Origin: Burkholderia sp. D-99
Lineage (GTDB): Bacteria; Pseudomonadota; Gammaproteobacteria; Burkholderiales; Burkholderiaceae
Direction of reading: 5' to 3'
DNA length: 64,000 nucleotides
Assembly: GCF_011605345.1 (NCBI RefSeq)
Contig: NZ_JAAOXM010000001.1
Location: 1 to 64,000, forward strand
How positions within the stretch are numbered: position 1 is the first letter of the stretch; the number at the start of each line of letters is the position of its first letter. The translations under genes and the position numbers were made by a program. Below the pieces are notes generated by a model that ran no database searches, was not told the origin of the DNA, and saw only the letters and a list, made by a program, of their open reading frames with translations. This document shows positions 49,917 to 58,619 of the stretch, piece by piece.

Positions 49917-50978
49917 TCAGGCCGCGTCGCTCAGCGCCGGGTAGTCGGTATAACCCGTTTCGCCTTCCGCGTAGAACGTCTCCGGCACCGGCTTGTTGAG
50001 CGGTGCGCCGAGCTCGAGGCGGCGCGGCAGGTCGGGGTTCGCGATGAACAGCTTGCCCCATGCGATCGCGTCGGCGTTGCCGCTCGCGAGCGCGGCTTGT
50101 GCCGAGTCGAGCGTGAACTGCTCGTTCGCGATCAGCGGGCCGCCGAACGCTTCCTTCAGGCGCGGACTCAGGTGGTCGCCCGAATACGACTCGCGCGTGA
50201 AAATGAACGCGATCTTGCGCCGGCCGAGTTCGCGCGCGACATAGCCGAACGTTGCCGCCGGATCGGAATCGCCCATCGTGTGCGCGTCGCCGCGAGGTGC
50301 GAGGTGCACGCCGACGCGGCCGGCGCCCCACACGTCGATCGCCGCGTCGACCACTTCGAGCAGCAGGCGTGCGCGGTTCTCGATCGGGCCGCCGTACGCG
50401 TCGGTGCGGCGATTGGTGCTGTCCTGCAGGAACTGGTCGAGCAGGTAGCCGTTCGCGCCATGGATCTCGACGCCGTCGAAGCCGGCGGCCTTCGCATTCT
50501 CGGCACCCTTGCGGTACGCGGCGACGATGCCGGGGATTTCGTCGAGTTCGAGTGCGCGCGGCGTCACGTACGGGCGCTGCGGACGCACGAGGCTCACGTG
50601 GCCGCCTGCGGCGATCGCGCTCGGCGCGACCGGCAGGTCGCCGTTCAGGAACACCGGGTCGGAGATCCGGCCGACGTGCCAGAGTTGCAGCACGATGCGC
50701 CCGCCGGCCGCGTGCACGGCCTGCGTCACCTGTTTCCAGCCTTCGACCTGTTCGTCGGACCAGATGCCGGGCGTGTCGGCATAACCGACGCCCTGCGGCG
50801 TGACCGACGTCGCTTCGGTAATGATCAGGCCGGCCGATGCGCGCTCGCGGTAATAGCGCGCCATCAGTGCGTTCGGCACGCGCGCCGCGCCCGCACGGGA
50901 GCGGGTGAGCGGCGCCATCACGATGCGGTTCGGCAGGTTCAGGTCGCCGAGGGTAACGGGATCGAACAGTGTGGGCAT
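49917..50978 (-). CDS. nemA: Alkene reductase, Old Yellow Enzyme family (NemA-like)
   Basis: A 353-residue FMN flavoprotein. FMN contacts IVMAPLTRSRAG and IVLQLWHVGRIS; the substrate-binding HxxN reads FDGVEIHGANGYLLDQFLQDSTNRRTDAYGG; terminal YTDYP. It reduces activated C=C bonds and nitro groups (N-ethylmaleimide, nitrate esters) with NAD(P)H. It lies 81 bp downstream of an ArsR-type regulator on the same strand, probably one operon, as seen for electrophile-sensing nemRA-like loci. Confidence 0.9.
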   Translation of the reverse strand: MPTLFDPVTLGDLNLPNRIVMAPLTRSRAGAARVPNALMARYYRERASAGLIITEATSVTPQGVGYADTPGIWSDEQVEGWKQVTQAVHAAGGRIVLQLWHVGRISDPVFLNGDLPVAPSAIAAGGHVSLVRPQRPYVTPRALELDEIPGIVAAYRKGAENAKAAGFDGVEIHGANGYLLDQFLQDSTNRRTDAYGGPIENRARLLLEVVDAAIDVWGAGRVGVHLAPRGDAHTMGDSDPAATFGYVARELGRRKIAFIFTRESYSGDHLSPRLKEAFGGPLIANEQFTLDSAQAALASGNADAIAWGKLFIANPDLPRRLELGAPLNKPVPETFYAEGETGYTDYPALSDAA

Positions 50979-51059
50979 GGCAGATAACCTCTTCACGAAA
51001 GGCGGGAACCCCGTCGCGTCATGTGCGGCGGCGGCCCGCATGGCCGGTTTGGCCGTTGG

Positions 51060-51368
51060 CTAGAGTTCGCGGCGCAGGGCGTCGTGAAATGCGTCGATGA
51101 CGGCCTCGTTGCGCCGGAAGAACGCCCACTGGCCGATCCGCGTCGACGTCACGAGCCCCGCGCGTTGCAGCGTCGCGAGGTGCGCGGAGACGGTCGATTG
51201 CGACAGCCCGCAGCGCGCGTCGATCTGGCCCGCGCAGACGCCGTGTTCGTACGGCAGCGTCTGGTTCGGGAAATGCACGTCCGGCGTTTTCAGCCAGGCG
51301 AGGATTTCCCGGCGCACGGGGTTCGAGAGCGCTTTCAGGATCGCTTCGATGTCGAGTTCGGTCGGCAT
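51060..51368 (-). CDS. ArsR-family repressor
   Basis: A 102-residue winged-helix repressor. HTH region GQIDARCGLSQSTVSAHLATLQRAGLVTSTRIGQWAFFRR. Two Cys (GVCAGQ, ARCGLS) in the recognition-helix area could sense metals or electrophiles, the latter fitting the downstream OYE reductase. The start ATG is at 51368. A perfect inverted repeat sits 55 bp upstream. Confidence 0.9.
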   Translation of the reverse strand: MPTELDIEAILKALSNPVRREILAWLKTPDVHFPNQTLPYEHGVCAGQIDARCGLSQSTVSAHLATLQRAGLVTSTRIGQWAFFRRNEAVIDAFHDALRREL

Positions 51369-51422
51369 GGACGGGTTTGGCGTTTCGGTCGGGCAACGAG
51401 GTATCGTCGATGGGCGAATCTT

Positions 51423-51442
51423 ATATCGTAACTTGACGATAT
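51423..51442. promoter_or_regulatory. Inverted repeat, candidate ArsR operator
   Basis: ATATCGT (51423-51429) and ACGATAT (51436-51442), perfect 7-bp arms with a 6-bp spacer, in the promoter position of the arsR-nemA unit. Arm length and AT-rich ends fit ArsR-type dimers. The rest of 51369-51555 shows nothing else. Confidence 0.65.
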
Positions 51443-51555
51443 GTTTGAAAGCATTGCCGGCAATAGGGTTGATAGCGAAACGCGATCGAGGGGACATAGC
51501 GGGGCAAACGCAGGGGATGCGGGGCGGAACCGCCCCGCATCGCGCCATCCGGCAC

Positions 51556-51879
51556 TCAGTCGGACACGCCGAGGATCTTGTACCGTCCCTGCGTCGCATC
51601 GACGTGCGCGAGCGTATCGAGCACGCGTATCACGGGCGGAAAGCCGTACACCCGCTCGACCATCGCCTTGTATTCGTCGCCGTGCCAGCGCGCGGCGGCT
51701 TCGCGCGTGCGCCACACGTACACGCCGCCGCCTTCGTGCGTTGCCGGATCGTAGAAGTACCACTTGTGCAGCAGGTCCGGGTTCAGAGCCCACTTCACGG
51801 CAGTCTCTTCATAGCGGTTACGCAGCGTAGGCATGTCGACGTCGGGCTTGAGCTTGAAGAAGACGATTTCGGTGATCAT
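51556..51879 (-). CDS. Small alpha/beta-barrel protein, YdhR-like
   Basis: 107 residues, one ferredoxin-like barrel: ITEIVFFKLKPDVDMPTLRNRYEET, then WYFYDPATHEGGGVYVWRTREAAARWHGDEYKAMV, the pattern of YdhR-like putative monooxygenases. It probably dimerises and binds a small hydrophobic ligand. It is last gene of a leftward group with a tautomerase and an SDR that looks like a degradation or detoxification set. Confidence 0.75.
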   Translation of the reverse strand: MITEIVFFKLKPDVDMPTLRNRYEETAVKWALNPDLLHKWYFYDPATHEGGGVYVWRTREAAARWHGDEYKAMVERVYGFPPVIRVLDTLAHVDATQGRYKILGVSD

Positions 51880-51970
51880 GGCAGTGCCTCTCTTCGCGAT
51901 TCGTGGGGATACGGCGAGGATGCCTCCGGAGCGCGACGTCGGGCGACGCGCCCCCGGATGGCCGGGCCGA

Positions 51971-52390
51971 TCAGTACGGTGACGGACGGTTCTCCGTGCG
52001 CCACTTGAGATCGGCCGGCGTGCCCGGCCGCGGCGGGCGCAGCCCCTCGATCGTCCACAGCCCGAACGGCGTTTCGCCGATGTGGATTTCCCAGCGCAAG
52101 CCGCGCTCGCCGATGAACGGCGCCAGCCGCTGGCCCACGTGATGCATGAACCGCGCCTGTTCGCCGGGATCGTCGATCTGCCGCGCGATGTGGTCGACCC
52201 GGATGCGCACGAAGTCGTCGGTCGGCTTGCCGCCGATCAGGAACGACGCGGGCGGCAACGGCTGGAACAGCACGTTCACGTAGAAGCGCGGCAGAAACCC
52301 GTCGTAGAAGCCGACGATGCGCTCGGCGATCTCCAGCTTGTCGGCGTCGGTATAGGTGTGTTCGGGATGGTAGATGTTCCAGAGCGGCAT
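51971..52390 (-). CDS. Tautomerase-superfamily protein (cis-CaaD-like)
   Basis: 139 residues starting Met-Pro, so Pro1 is free after Met removal, the catalytic base of this superfamily. PLWNIYHPEHTYTDADKLEIAERI and FYVNVLFQPLPPASFLIGGKP, then VRIRVDHIARQ, resemble the fused-length (about 140 residues) cis-3-chloroacrylate-dehalogenase-like group. It may tautomerise or hydrate an unsaturated acid. It is between the Dabb-like protein and the SDR on one strand. Confidence 0.82.
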   Translation of the reverse strand: MPLWNIYHPEHTYTDADKLEIAERIVGFYDGFLPRFYVNVLFQPLPPASFLIGGKPTDDFVRIRVDHIARQIDDPGEQARFMHHVGQRLAPFIGERGLRWEIHIGETPFGLWTIEGLRPPRPGTPADLKWRTENRPSPY

Positions 52391-52428
52391 GTGTGTTCCC
52401 CGGTTCGTGAGAGAGAGCAGGCGTCGCG

Positions 52429-53220
52429 TCAGATTGCGCTGTAACGCGCGGCGGGCTGGCCGTCCCGCGTGACGGCGTGCAGGAGGTTGCCGCGTGCACC
52501 GTCGAACTGCTGCCATGCGCCGAGATCGTGGAGCGTCGGAAAGCACACGAATTCCTCGTGATCCAGTGCGTGCAGTGCGGTGTCGACGAGCGTTTCCGGC
52601 GTCATGAACAGCGAATCCGGGAACGGCGCGCTTGCGTTGCCGAAAAACTCCGTGCGCACCGGCCCCGGCATCACGGCTTGCACCGCGACGCCGCGCGGCG
52701 CAAGCTCGGCGTGCAGCGAACGCGTGAAATTGAGCACATACGCTTTCGAGCCGCTGTATCCACCCGCGCCGGGCACGGGCATCAGCGTGACGATCGACCC
52801 GATGTTCACGATCATGCCGCGTCCGGCTGCGCCGCAGCGGCGCGCGGCTGCGAGCGAGAGCCGGGTCAGCGCGAGCACGTTGACCCGGATCATTGCGTCG
52901 ACGGCGGCCGGGTCGACCGAAGCCGACAGGCCCAGCGCGCCGAGGCCGGCGGCATTGACGATGCCGGTGATTCCGACGGTGCCGTCGATCAGCGCCTCGA
53001 TTCGCGCGACGCCGTCGGGGCTCGACAGGTCTGCGACGACGGCTCGCGCATCGCAGCCGTATGCGGACTGGAGCCGGTCGGCGAGTGCGGCGAGTCGCTC
53101 GCGCCGGCGCGCAACCAGGATCAGGTCGTATCCGCGAGCGGCGAGACGATCCGCGTAGACGGCACCGATACCCGACGACGCACCGGTCACGACGATCACG
53201 CCTCGATCTTCCTGCTTCAT
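52429..53220 (-). CDS. Short-chain dehydrogenase/reductase
   Basis: A 263-residue SDR: TGASSGIGAVYADRLAARG, NAAGLG, catalytic Ser in NIGSIVTLMP, YSGSK with Tyr and Lys, PGPVRTEFF. The C-terminal part after residue ~200 is longer than minimal and lacks the VDGG end, as in ketoreductases acting on larger substrates. It is first gene of the leftward SDR-tautomerase-YdhR-like group and divergent from an HxlR regulator. Confidence 0.88.
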   Translation of the reverse strand: MKQEDRGVIVVTGASSGIGAVYADRLAARGYDLILVARRRERLAALADRLQSAYGCDARAVVADLSSPDGVARIEALIDGTVGITGIVNAAGLGALGLSASVDPAAVDAMIRVNVLALTRLSLAAARRCGAAGRGMIVNIGSIVTLMPVPGAGGYSGSKAYVLNFTRSLHAELAPRGVAVQAVMPGPVRTEFFGNASAPFPDSLFMTPETLVDTALHALDHEEFVCFPTLHDLGAWQQFDGARGNLLHAVTRDGQPAARYSAI

Positions 53221-53261
53221 GTTCGAACCTCCAAAGGGGTGGGCTGACAAGGTTTCTTGTA

Positions 53262-53278
53262 ACTCTTATTATTAGAGT
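53262..53278. promoter_or_regulatory. Inverted repeat, candidate HxlR operator
   Basis: ACTCT (53262-53266) and AGAGT (53274-53278) around an AT-only 7-bp centre, in the 160-bp divergent region between the SDR and HxlR genes. The surrounding AT-rich bases stand out from the GC-rich background and probably include a -10 element. Confidence 0.5.
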
Positions 53279-53380
53279 AAGTGGCGCGCGATACGCCGTC
53301 AAGCGTTGCCGGATGCGATACGATTACCGCCGCGCGCACCGCCATGTGCTGCGCATCGAAGTCAGGAAAGGTGATTCGCG

Positions 53381-53887
53381 ATGAAATCCAAAAGTTTTGA
53401 CGGCATGACCTGCTCGATCGCCAGCGTGCTCGACGCGCTTGGCGATCGATGGAGCACGCTGATCGTGCGCGATCTGGCGCTGGGGCTGGCGCGTTACGAC
53501 GATCTGCGCCAGTCGACGGGCGTGACCCATGCGACGCTGTCGGACCGGCTGAAGGCGCTCGAAGGCAGCGGGCTGATCGAGCGCCGGCTGTATCAGTCGC
53601 GCCCCGACCGGTACGAATACCATCTGACGCCGCGTGGCCGCGACATCGGCATCGTGCTGATGGCGCTCGCGCAGGTCGGCGATGCGTGGGGGCAGGCAGA
53701 GTCGAAGGCGCCGCCGCTCCGTTTCACGGAGGCGCGCTCGGGGCATGCGGTGCGGCTGGCGGTGGTCGACGCCGAGACGGGCAGCCCGATCGGCCTGCCG
53801 GATCTGCGCGTGGAGGCAGGGCCCGGCGCGGACGAGATCATGCACTGGCGGCTCGAGAAGACGCACGCGCGGCGCGGCGAATCGTGA
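53381..53887 (+). CDS. HxlR-family winged-helix regulator
   Basis: A 168-residue regulator. The N-terminal ~100 residues are the HxlR domain: CSIASVLDALGDRWSTLIVRDLALGLARYDDLRQSTGVTHATLSDRLKALE, with Cys near residue 11 as in redox-sensing members. A ~60-residue C-terminal extension (VRLAVVDAETGSPIGLPDLRVEAG) may bind a ligand. It is divergent from the SDR/tautomerase group and probably represses it. Confidence 0.9.
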   Translation: MKSKSFDGMTCSIASVLDALGDRWSTLIVRDLALGLARYDDLRQSTGVTHATLSDRLKALEGSGLIERRLYQSRPDRYEYHLTPRGRDIGIVLMALAQVGDAWGQAESKAPPLRFTEARSGHAVRLAVVDAETGSPIGLPDLRVEAGPGADEIMHWRLEKTHARRGES

Positions 53888-53921
53888 TGGGCGAATCGCC
53901 GCCGCGCGGCCGGTTCGCGGC

Positions 53922-54464
53922 TCATGCCGGAAATCGCGCGGCGCCCGCTTCCGGCGGCAGGCGCAGCCCGTTCGTGAGGTAGCTGACGGTCCGGTAGAAG
54001 CCCGCGAGCATCAGCAGCTCGAGCAGCGCCTCATCGCTGAAATGCGGGCGCAGCGCCTGCCACAGGTCGTCGTCGATGTCGCAGTGCCGATGCAGCGTGT
54101 CGCACAGCCGGATCAGCAACCGGTCCTCGTCGCTCCAGCATGCGTCGTCGGCCGAGCCGCGGGCCAGCGAGCGAATCTGTGCGGCGGTCAACTCCGCGGC
54201 CGGCGAAAACACGGACACATGCACGCCCCATTCGTATTCGGAGCGGCAAAGCGCGGTGGTGCGGTCGATCACGATTTCGCGTTGCCGGATGGTGAGGTGG
54301 CCTTTGTCCAGCAGGCCGCCGGCGAAGAACTTCGTGAACAGGCGCGCGTCGCGCGCCAGCGTGGTGAAGAGGCGCAACGGCGGGCGGCCCCGCATGATCC
54401 GGTCGATCGACGCGGCGATGTCGGGGGCGAACGGCGGCACTGCGCATGCGATACGCTGAGTCAT
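53922..54464 (-). CDS. Carboxymuconolactone decarboxylase (AhpD-like) family protein
   Basis: A 180-residue all-helical CMD-domain protein: RLFTTLARDARLFTKFFAGGLLDKGHLTIRQREIVIDRTTALCRSEYEWGVH. The C-x2-C pair of true AhpD peroxidases is absent; instead E-Y-E-W-G-V-H is kept, as in decarboxylase-like members. It probably acts on a small organic acid or lactone. It is divergent from a second HxlR regulator, with two matching palindromes between them. Confidence 0.85.
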   Translation of the reverse strand: MTQRIACAVPPFAPDIAASIDRIMRGRPPLRLFTTLARDARLFTKFFAGGLLDKGHLTIRQREIVIDRTTALCRSEYEWGVHVSVFSPAAELTAAQIRSLARGSADDACWSDEDRLLIRLCDTLHRHCDIDDDLWQALRPHFSDEALLELLMLAGFYRTVSYLTNGLRLPPEAGAARFPA

Positions 54465-54542
54465 GTGAACTCCTTCGTGCTCGTGGCGGGTGCGCGTGAA
54501 CGCTCGCGTTCGCCGATGGCTGAGTCGGTAGCGTAGGTTGGG

Positions 54543-54561
54543 TGCTTTAAAAAGTAAAGCA
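54543..54561. promoter_or_regulatory. Palindromic operator, copy A
   Basis: TGCTTTAAAAAGTAAAGCA, an inverted repeat (TGCTTTA / TAAAGCA), 79 bp upstream of the CMD start. It matches copy B at 16 of 19 positions. Confidence 0.7.
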
Positions 54562-54639
54562 TGGGGGGAGGAAAAACGTCGACATTGCGGTGTGGCTTGG
54601 GCCTGACATCGCATCGATTCGTTGACGCCGCGTGATGTT

Positions 54640-54658
54640 TGCTTTAGAAAGTACAGCA
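54640..54658. promoter_or_regulatory. Palindromic operator, copy B, at the hxlR start
   Basis: TGCTTTAGAAAGTACAGCA, ending on the A of the HxlR start codon, so binding would block its own expression. The 97-bp spacing from copy A is about nine helical turns and could allow looping over the shared promoter region. Confidence 0.7.
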
Positions 54659-55026
54659 TGACCACACCAAAAATCGGACAACGTGTTCGCGGATCGAAGA
54701 CAGGGCGGCCCATCATGGTCGTGCTGGATCTGCTCGGGCGGCGCACCACGCTGCGCATCCTGTGGGAGCTGCGCGGCGAGCCGCTCACCTTCCGCGCGTT
54801 GCAGGAAGCCTGCGAGACGAACGCGCGCTTGCTCAACACCCGGCTGGCCGAACTCAAGGCGTCGGGCCTCGTCGAGCATGGCGAAGGCGGCTACTGCATG
54901 ACCGCCGAAGGCCGGCGGCTCGAGGCGGCACTGCAGCCGTTGCTGGGGTGGGCGAAACAATGGGCGAAGCGCGACCCGGTGGGGTTCGACGCGGCCGATC
55001 GCGAGCAATCCGGTCAGGAACGCTGA
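54658..55026 (+). CDS. HxlR-type winged-helix regulator
   Basis: A 122-residue DNA-binding protein: PIMVVLDLLGRRTTLRILWELRGEPLTFRALQEACETNARLLNTRLAELKASGLVEHGEGG. It lacks the usual N-terminal Cys of HxlR proteins; one Cys remains in LQEACET. It is divergent from the CMD-family gene and its start codon is embedded in a palindrome also found before that gene, so autorepression and control of the neighbour are likely. Confidence 0.87.
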   Translation: MTTPKIGQRVRGSKTGRPIMVVLDLLGRRTTLRILWELRGEPLTFRALQEACETNARLLNTRLAELKASGLVEHGEGGYCMTAEGRRLEAALQPLLGWAKQWAKRDPVGFDAADREQSGQER

Positions 55027-55107
55027 TCGATCGATACGCGGGTGCGTATCGCAACGTCATACCGGTTCGCCCGTCACGCGCGAGCCGATTTTTTGCGGAG
55101 TCATTTC

Positions 55108-55788
55108 ATGTCTGTTCGGGCCGTCATCTTCGATTTCGATCTGACGCTGGCGGATTCGTCCGCCGCGATCATCGCGTGCACGACGTACGCGTTGAATCAG
55201 CTGGGTGCTGCCGGCGCAACGCCGGCGCAGATCGGTGCCGTGATCGGGCTGCCGCTGCACGAGATGTTCCGCTCGCTGACCGGTGAAACCGAACCGGCGC
55301 GTGCCGACGCGTTCGCGCGTCACTTCGTGGCGCGTGCCGACGAGATCATGGTGCACGGCACGCGCATCTATCCCGAGGTTCCGCCGCTGCTCGCGAGTCT
55401 GCGCGAGCAGGGTCTCGCGGTCGCGATCGTTTCGTCGAAGTTTCGTTACCGGATCGAGGCGATTCTTGCGCTGAACGAATTGCAATCGCTCGTCGACGTG
55501 CTGATCGGCGGGGAAGACGTGCAGCGTCACAAGCCCGATCCCGAAGGGCTCGTGCTGGCGCTGGCGCGGCTCGGCTTGCCGGCCCGGTCGGCAATCTACG
55601 TGGGCGACCACGCGGTGGACGCGCAGGCGGCCGAGCGCGCCGGCGTGGCGTTCGTCGGCGTGGTGAGCGGGATGACGTCGTTCGACGGATGGGCACGCGC
55701 GGGCAAGCAGGCGGTGGCCACGCATATCGGCGAGCTGGACGCGATCGTGCAACGGATGCAGCGCGGTCCGTCCGAAGCATCGGGCTGA
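55108..55788 (+). CDS. HAD-family hydrolase (phosphoglycolate-phosphatase-like)
   Basis: A 226-residue HAD phosphatase. Motif I IFDFDLTLADSS with the nucleophile and acid Asp, motif II VAIVSSKFR, motif III Lys in RHKPDPEG, motif IV VGDHAVDAQAAERAG. A helical cap between motifs I and II (residues ~15-85) marks subclass I, close to Gph/PgmB. It removes phosphate from a small metabolite. It stands 81 bp after the HxlR gene. Confidence 0.9.
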   Translation: MSVRAVIFDFDLTLADSSAAIIACTTYALNQLGAAGATPAQIGAVIGLPLHEMFRSLTGETEPARADAFARHFVARADEIMVHGTRIYPEVPPLLASLREQGLAVAIVSSKFRYRIEAILALNELQSLVDVLIGGEDVQRHKPDPEGLVLALARLGLPARSAIYVGDHAVDAQAAERAGVAFVGVVSGMTSFDGWARAGKQAVATHIGELDAIVQRMQRGPSEASG

Positions 55789-55863
55789 CGCGCCCCCGGG
55801 CGGTGCCGGCGCCGGAGCGCCGCGCGCATCGTTGCCGGCCATTGCTCACTCGGGATATCCATC

Positions 55864-56712
55864 ATGCCGCGCACCGCAAGATTCGACATGCGTATCGATC
55901 ATCGTCTTCCCGCCGCGCCGCTACGGGCATTTATCGATCGCTACTGGAGCTGGGACGGCGCCGGCCTCCCGTCACCGGCATTGTTGCCCGTGATGCCGGG
56001 GCCCGGCGGCATGGAGGTCTTCTTTCATTTCCACGTGCCGTTCGAGCGGAGATCTGTCGACGGCGAATGCATGCAGGCATTGCCGCTTGCGCATGTCACC
56101 TGCGTGCGGGGTGAGCCGGTCCGGCTTGCCGCGCCGGTGTGGCCCGGGTTCATCGCCGTGCGTGTGCGCGCCGGTGCCATTCCCAGGCTGACCGGCCTGC
56201 CCGCGACCGACCTGGCCGATTCCGTCGTATCCGCCGATTCAGTGTGGGGGCCGGCGGCTGCCACACTGGCCGAGCGCATCGCGCTGAGCACCGGCACCGC
56301 TGAGCGCGTGGCCCTGCTGGACGATTTCTTTCTCGCGCAGTTGCGCAGGCCGTCGCGCGGCTGCCGCATCGACGAAGCGGTTGCGTGGCTGCTGCGAGGC
56401 GACCCGGCCCGGATCGCCGATGTCGCGGCCACGACCGGCCTGTGCCGCCGCCAGCTTGCGTATCGCTTCCGCGCGGCAACGGGCTCGTCGCCTGTTCGCT
56501 TCAGGCGGCTCGCGCGGCTGCAACGCGCGCTGCGTGCGATCGTGCTGGCGTCGCCGGATCGTTCGCTCACGGATCTGCTCGATCCCGGCTATACCGACCA
56601 GGCGCATCAGACGCACGAATTCCGCGCGCTGACCGGTTTCAGTCCCGGCGAGGTGCGGCGCGCGGCGCTCGCCGGTCATGCGCATTTCTACAATGCCGCG
56701 TGGCCGCGCTAG
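55864..56712 (+). CDS. AraC-family transcriptional regulator
   Basis: A 282-residue regulator. The N-terminal ~150 residues are of the type seen in stand-alone AraC proteins with an LRAFIDRYWSWDG opening and a PGPGGMEVFFHFHVPFE block. The HTH reads IADVAATTGLCRRQLAYRFRAATGSSPVRFRRLARLQRAL, then DPGYTDQAHQTHEFRALTGFSPGE. An alternative ATG lies at 55888. It probably regulates the 193-residue Dabb-like gene directly downstream. Confidence 0.88.
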   Translation: MPRTARFDMRIDHRLPAAPLRAFIDRYWSWDGAGLPSPALLPVMPGPGGMEVFFHFHVPFERRSVDGECMQALPLAHVTCVRGEPVRLAAPVWPGFIAVRVRAGAIPRLTGLPATDLADSVVSADSVWGPAAATLAERIALSTGTAERVALLDDFFLAQLRRPSRGCRIDEAVAWLLRGDPARIADVAATTGLCRRQLAYRFRAATGSSPVRFRRLARLQRALRAIVLASPDRSLTDLLDPGYTDQAHQTHEFRALTGFSPGEVRRAALAGHAHFYNAAWPR

Positions 56713-56751
56713 CGAATACTGGGCGCCCATCCATTCCATACGGGAGTTGCC

Positions 56752-57333
56752 ATGAGCGCCAGCCACACACTTGCCGAAGTCGACCGTAAACCAGCCGCCG
56801 AGACGCTCAGGGACGCGCTCCGTCAGGTCGGCGCCCGCGCGTTTACGGCCTCCGACTACCGGGTCGGCACGGTTCGCCATCTCGTGCTGCTCCGCTTCGC
56901 CGAGCGCGTCCCCGTCGCGCTGCGGCGTGAGGCCGTCGCGGCGTTCCTGACCCTGCGCGACACGTGCGTGCGCGACGGCAGGCCGTACATCCGTTCGATC
57001 GAACACGGCCTGCAGAGCAGCGGGGAAGGCGCGGACCGCGGCTTCGAGCATGCGTTCCTGATGAGCTTCGATTCCGAGGGCGATCGCAATTACTACATCG
57101 GCGAGCCGATCGTCGACGATCCGCTCTACTACGACCTTCAACACCATGCGTTCAAGGCGGATATCGGCCCGCTGCTGGATCCGCAACGCGTGCTGGTGTT
57201 CGACTACCCGGTCGCCGACGCGCCCGTCGACGCCGTGATCGACGGGGAAGGTGCCCACCGTCGTCAGCCGGATCGGCAAGGGCTCGAGCCGGCACCGGCG
57301 CGGCCGGGCCTGCCGGGCGCCGCGGCGGCCTAG
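56752..57333 (+). CDS. Dabb-domain (stress-responsive A/B barrel) protein
   Basis: 193 residues. Residues ~45-160 look like a Dabb barrel: VRHLVLLRFAERVPVALRREAVAAFLTLRDTCVRDG, SIEHGLQSSGEGADRGFEHAFLMSFDSEGDRNYYIG, then VDDPLYYDLQHHAFKADIGPLLDPQRVLVFDYPV. A Pro/Arg-rich low-complexity tail follows (~30 residues). It probably binds or cyclises a small hydrophobic compound. GGGAG precedes the ATG. It lies 39 bp after the AraC gene. Confidence 0.75.
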   Translation: MSASHTLAEVDRKPAAETLRDALRQVGARAFTASDYRVGTVRHLVLLRFAERVPVALRREAVAAFLTLRDTCVRDGRPYIRSIEHGLQSSGEGADRGFEHAFLMSFDSEGDRNYYIGEPIVDDPLYYDLQHHAFKADIGPLLDPQRVLVFDYPVADAPVDAVIDGEGAHRRQPDRQGLEPAPARPGLPGAAAA

Positions 57334-57449
57334 CGTGGCGCGTGGCGCGGCGCCGGCCGACGGAACCGCTTTCCGCAACAGTCAGGCGGCGCGCGACGGA
57401 TTCTGCGACCATCGCCGTTAAAGTCATACCCGCCACTCGATCCGTCGCC

Positions 57450-58619
57450 ATGTCACTCATTTCAGTCGCCTTCGCCAACCTCCGGTTCCCGCGCGTGCTG
57501 CCGGCTGCCCGAACGCTGTCATGTGCGGTTTCGCTCGCGGCCGCCGGTGCCGTACTCGGCGTGCCCGGCAGCGCGCTTCCGGCTGAAGCCGCCACGCTCA
57601 TGCAGCGCGAACGCCTCGAGGCGCCGGTCAAGGCCGTCGCCGGCCAGCGCGTGGCCGTCGATACGCCGCAGGGCAGTGCGCTGCTGCCCGTCTACGCCGA
57701 TCGTCCGCTCGACCAGGCGGCGCCCGATGTCACGCGGGTTTTCGTCGTGATTCACGGCACGCTCCGCAATGCCGACGCGTACTACGCGTCGGGGCGCGAG
57801 GTCGTCGAGAAGGCCGGTGCGGCCGGCAAGGGCACGATGGTCGTCGCGCCGCAGTTCCTGACGCGCGCCGATACGCGCGCGTTCTCGTTGCCCGCGCCGA
57901 CGCTCGCGTGGACGCAGGAAGGCTGGAAAGGCGGCGAACCGGCCCGCCAGCCGGGCCCGGTCAGCTCGTTTGCCGCGCTCGACGCGTTGCTCGCGCATTT
58001 CGCCGACCGCAGCCTGTACCCGTCGCTGTCGACGGTGGTCGTGATCGGCCATTCCGCCGGCGCGCAGTTGTTGCAGCGTTATGCGGTAGCCGGGCGCGAA
58101 GGCGATGCGCTCGCGAACGCCGGCATCGCCGTGCGCTATGTGGTCGCGAACCCGTCGAGCTACCTGTATTTCGACGACGAACGGCCGGATGCCACGGCGA
58201 TCGCGGGCGGCACCTGCCCGAGTGCGACGGAATGGAAATACGGGTTGAAGTCGGCGCCGCCTTACGTCGCGTCGCAGGACGTGCACGAACTCGAAACGCG
58301 CTACGTCGCGCGCCATGTCGTCTATCTGCTCGGCCAGGCCGACACGAACCCTTACACGCACTTCATCGACCGTTCGTGCGCGGCCATGGCGCAAGGCCCG
58401 TACCGGCTCGCGCGCGGGCTCGCGTATTTCGACTACCTGAAGAAGCGGCATCCGGACGATCTCGCGCAGCAGGTCGTCGAAGTGCCGGGCGTCGGGCACG
58501 ACAATCTCGGCATGTTCACGTCCGCCTGCGGGCTCGCCGTGCTGTTCGGCCAGACGCTGCCGCAATCGTGTCCGGTCGTCGCCGGCACCGCGCCGGGCAT
58601 GCGCGCGGCGTCGCAGTGA
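57450..58619 (+). CDS. Exported alpha/beta hydrolase
   Basis: A 389-residue esterase-like protein. The N-terminus is long and hydrophobic (RTLSCAVSLAAAGAVLGVPGSALPAEA), a probable signal peptide. Landmarks: VFVVIHGTLRNADAYYASG, nucleophile elbow VVIGHSAGAQLLQRYA, LLGQADTNP with the acid, and VPGVGHDNLGMF with the catalytic His. Two Cys pairs (GGTCPSATEW, SACGLAVLFGQTLPQSC) may form disulfides, fitting a periplasmic or secreted enzyme. Substrate unknown. Confidence 0.88.
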   Translation: MSLISVAFANLRFPRVLPAARTLSCAVSLAAAGAVLGVPGSALPAEAATLMQRERLEAPVKAVAGQRVAVDTPQGSALLPVYADRPLDQAAPDVTRVFVVIHGTLRNADAYYASGREVVEKAGAAGKGTMVVAPQFLTRADTRAFSLPAPTLAWTQEGWKGGEPARQPGPVSSFAALDALLAHFADRSLYPSLSTVVVIGHSAGAQLLQRYAVAGREGDALANAGIAVRYVVANPSSYLYFDDERPDATAIAGGTCPSATEWKYGLKSAPPYVASQDVHELETRYVARHVVYLLGQADTNPYTHFIDRSCAAMAQGPYRLARGLAYFDYLKKRHPDDLAQQVVEVPGVGHDNLGMFTSACGLAVLFGQTLPQSCPVVAGTAPGMRAASQ

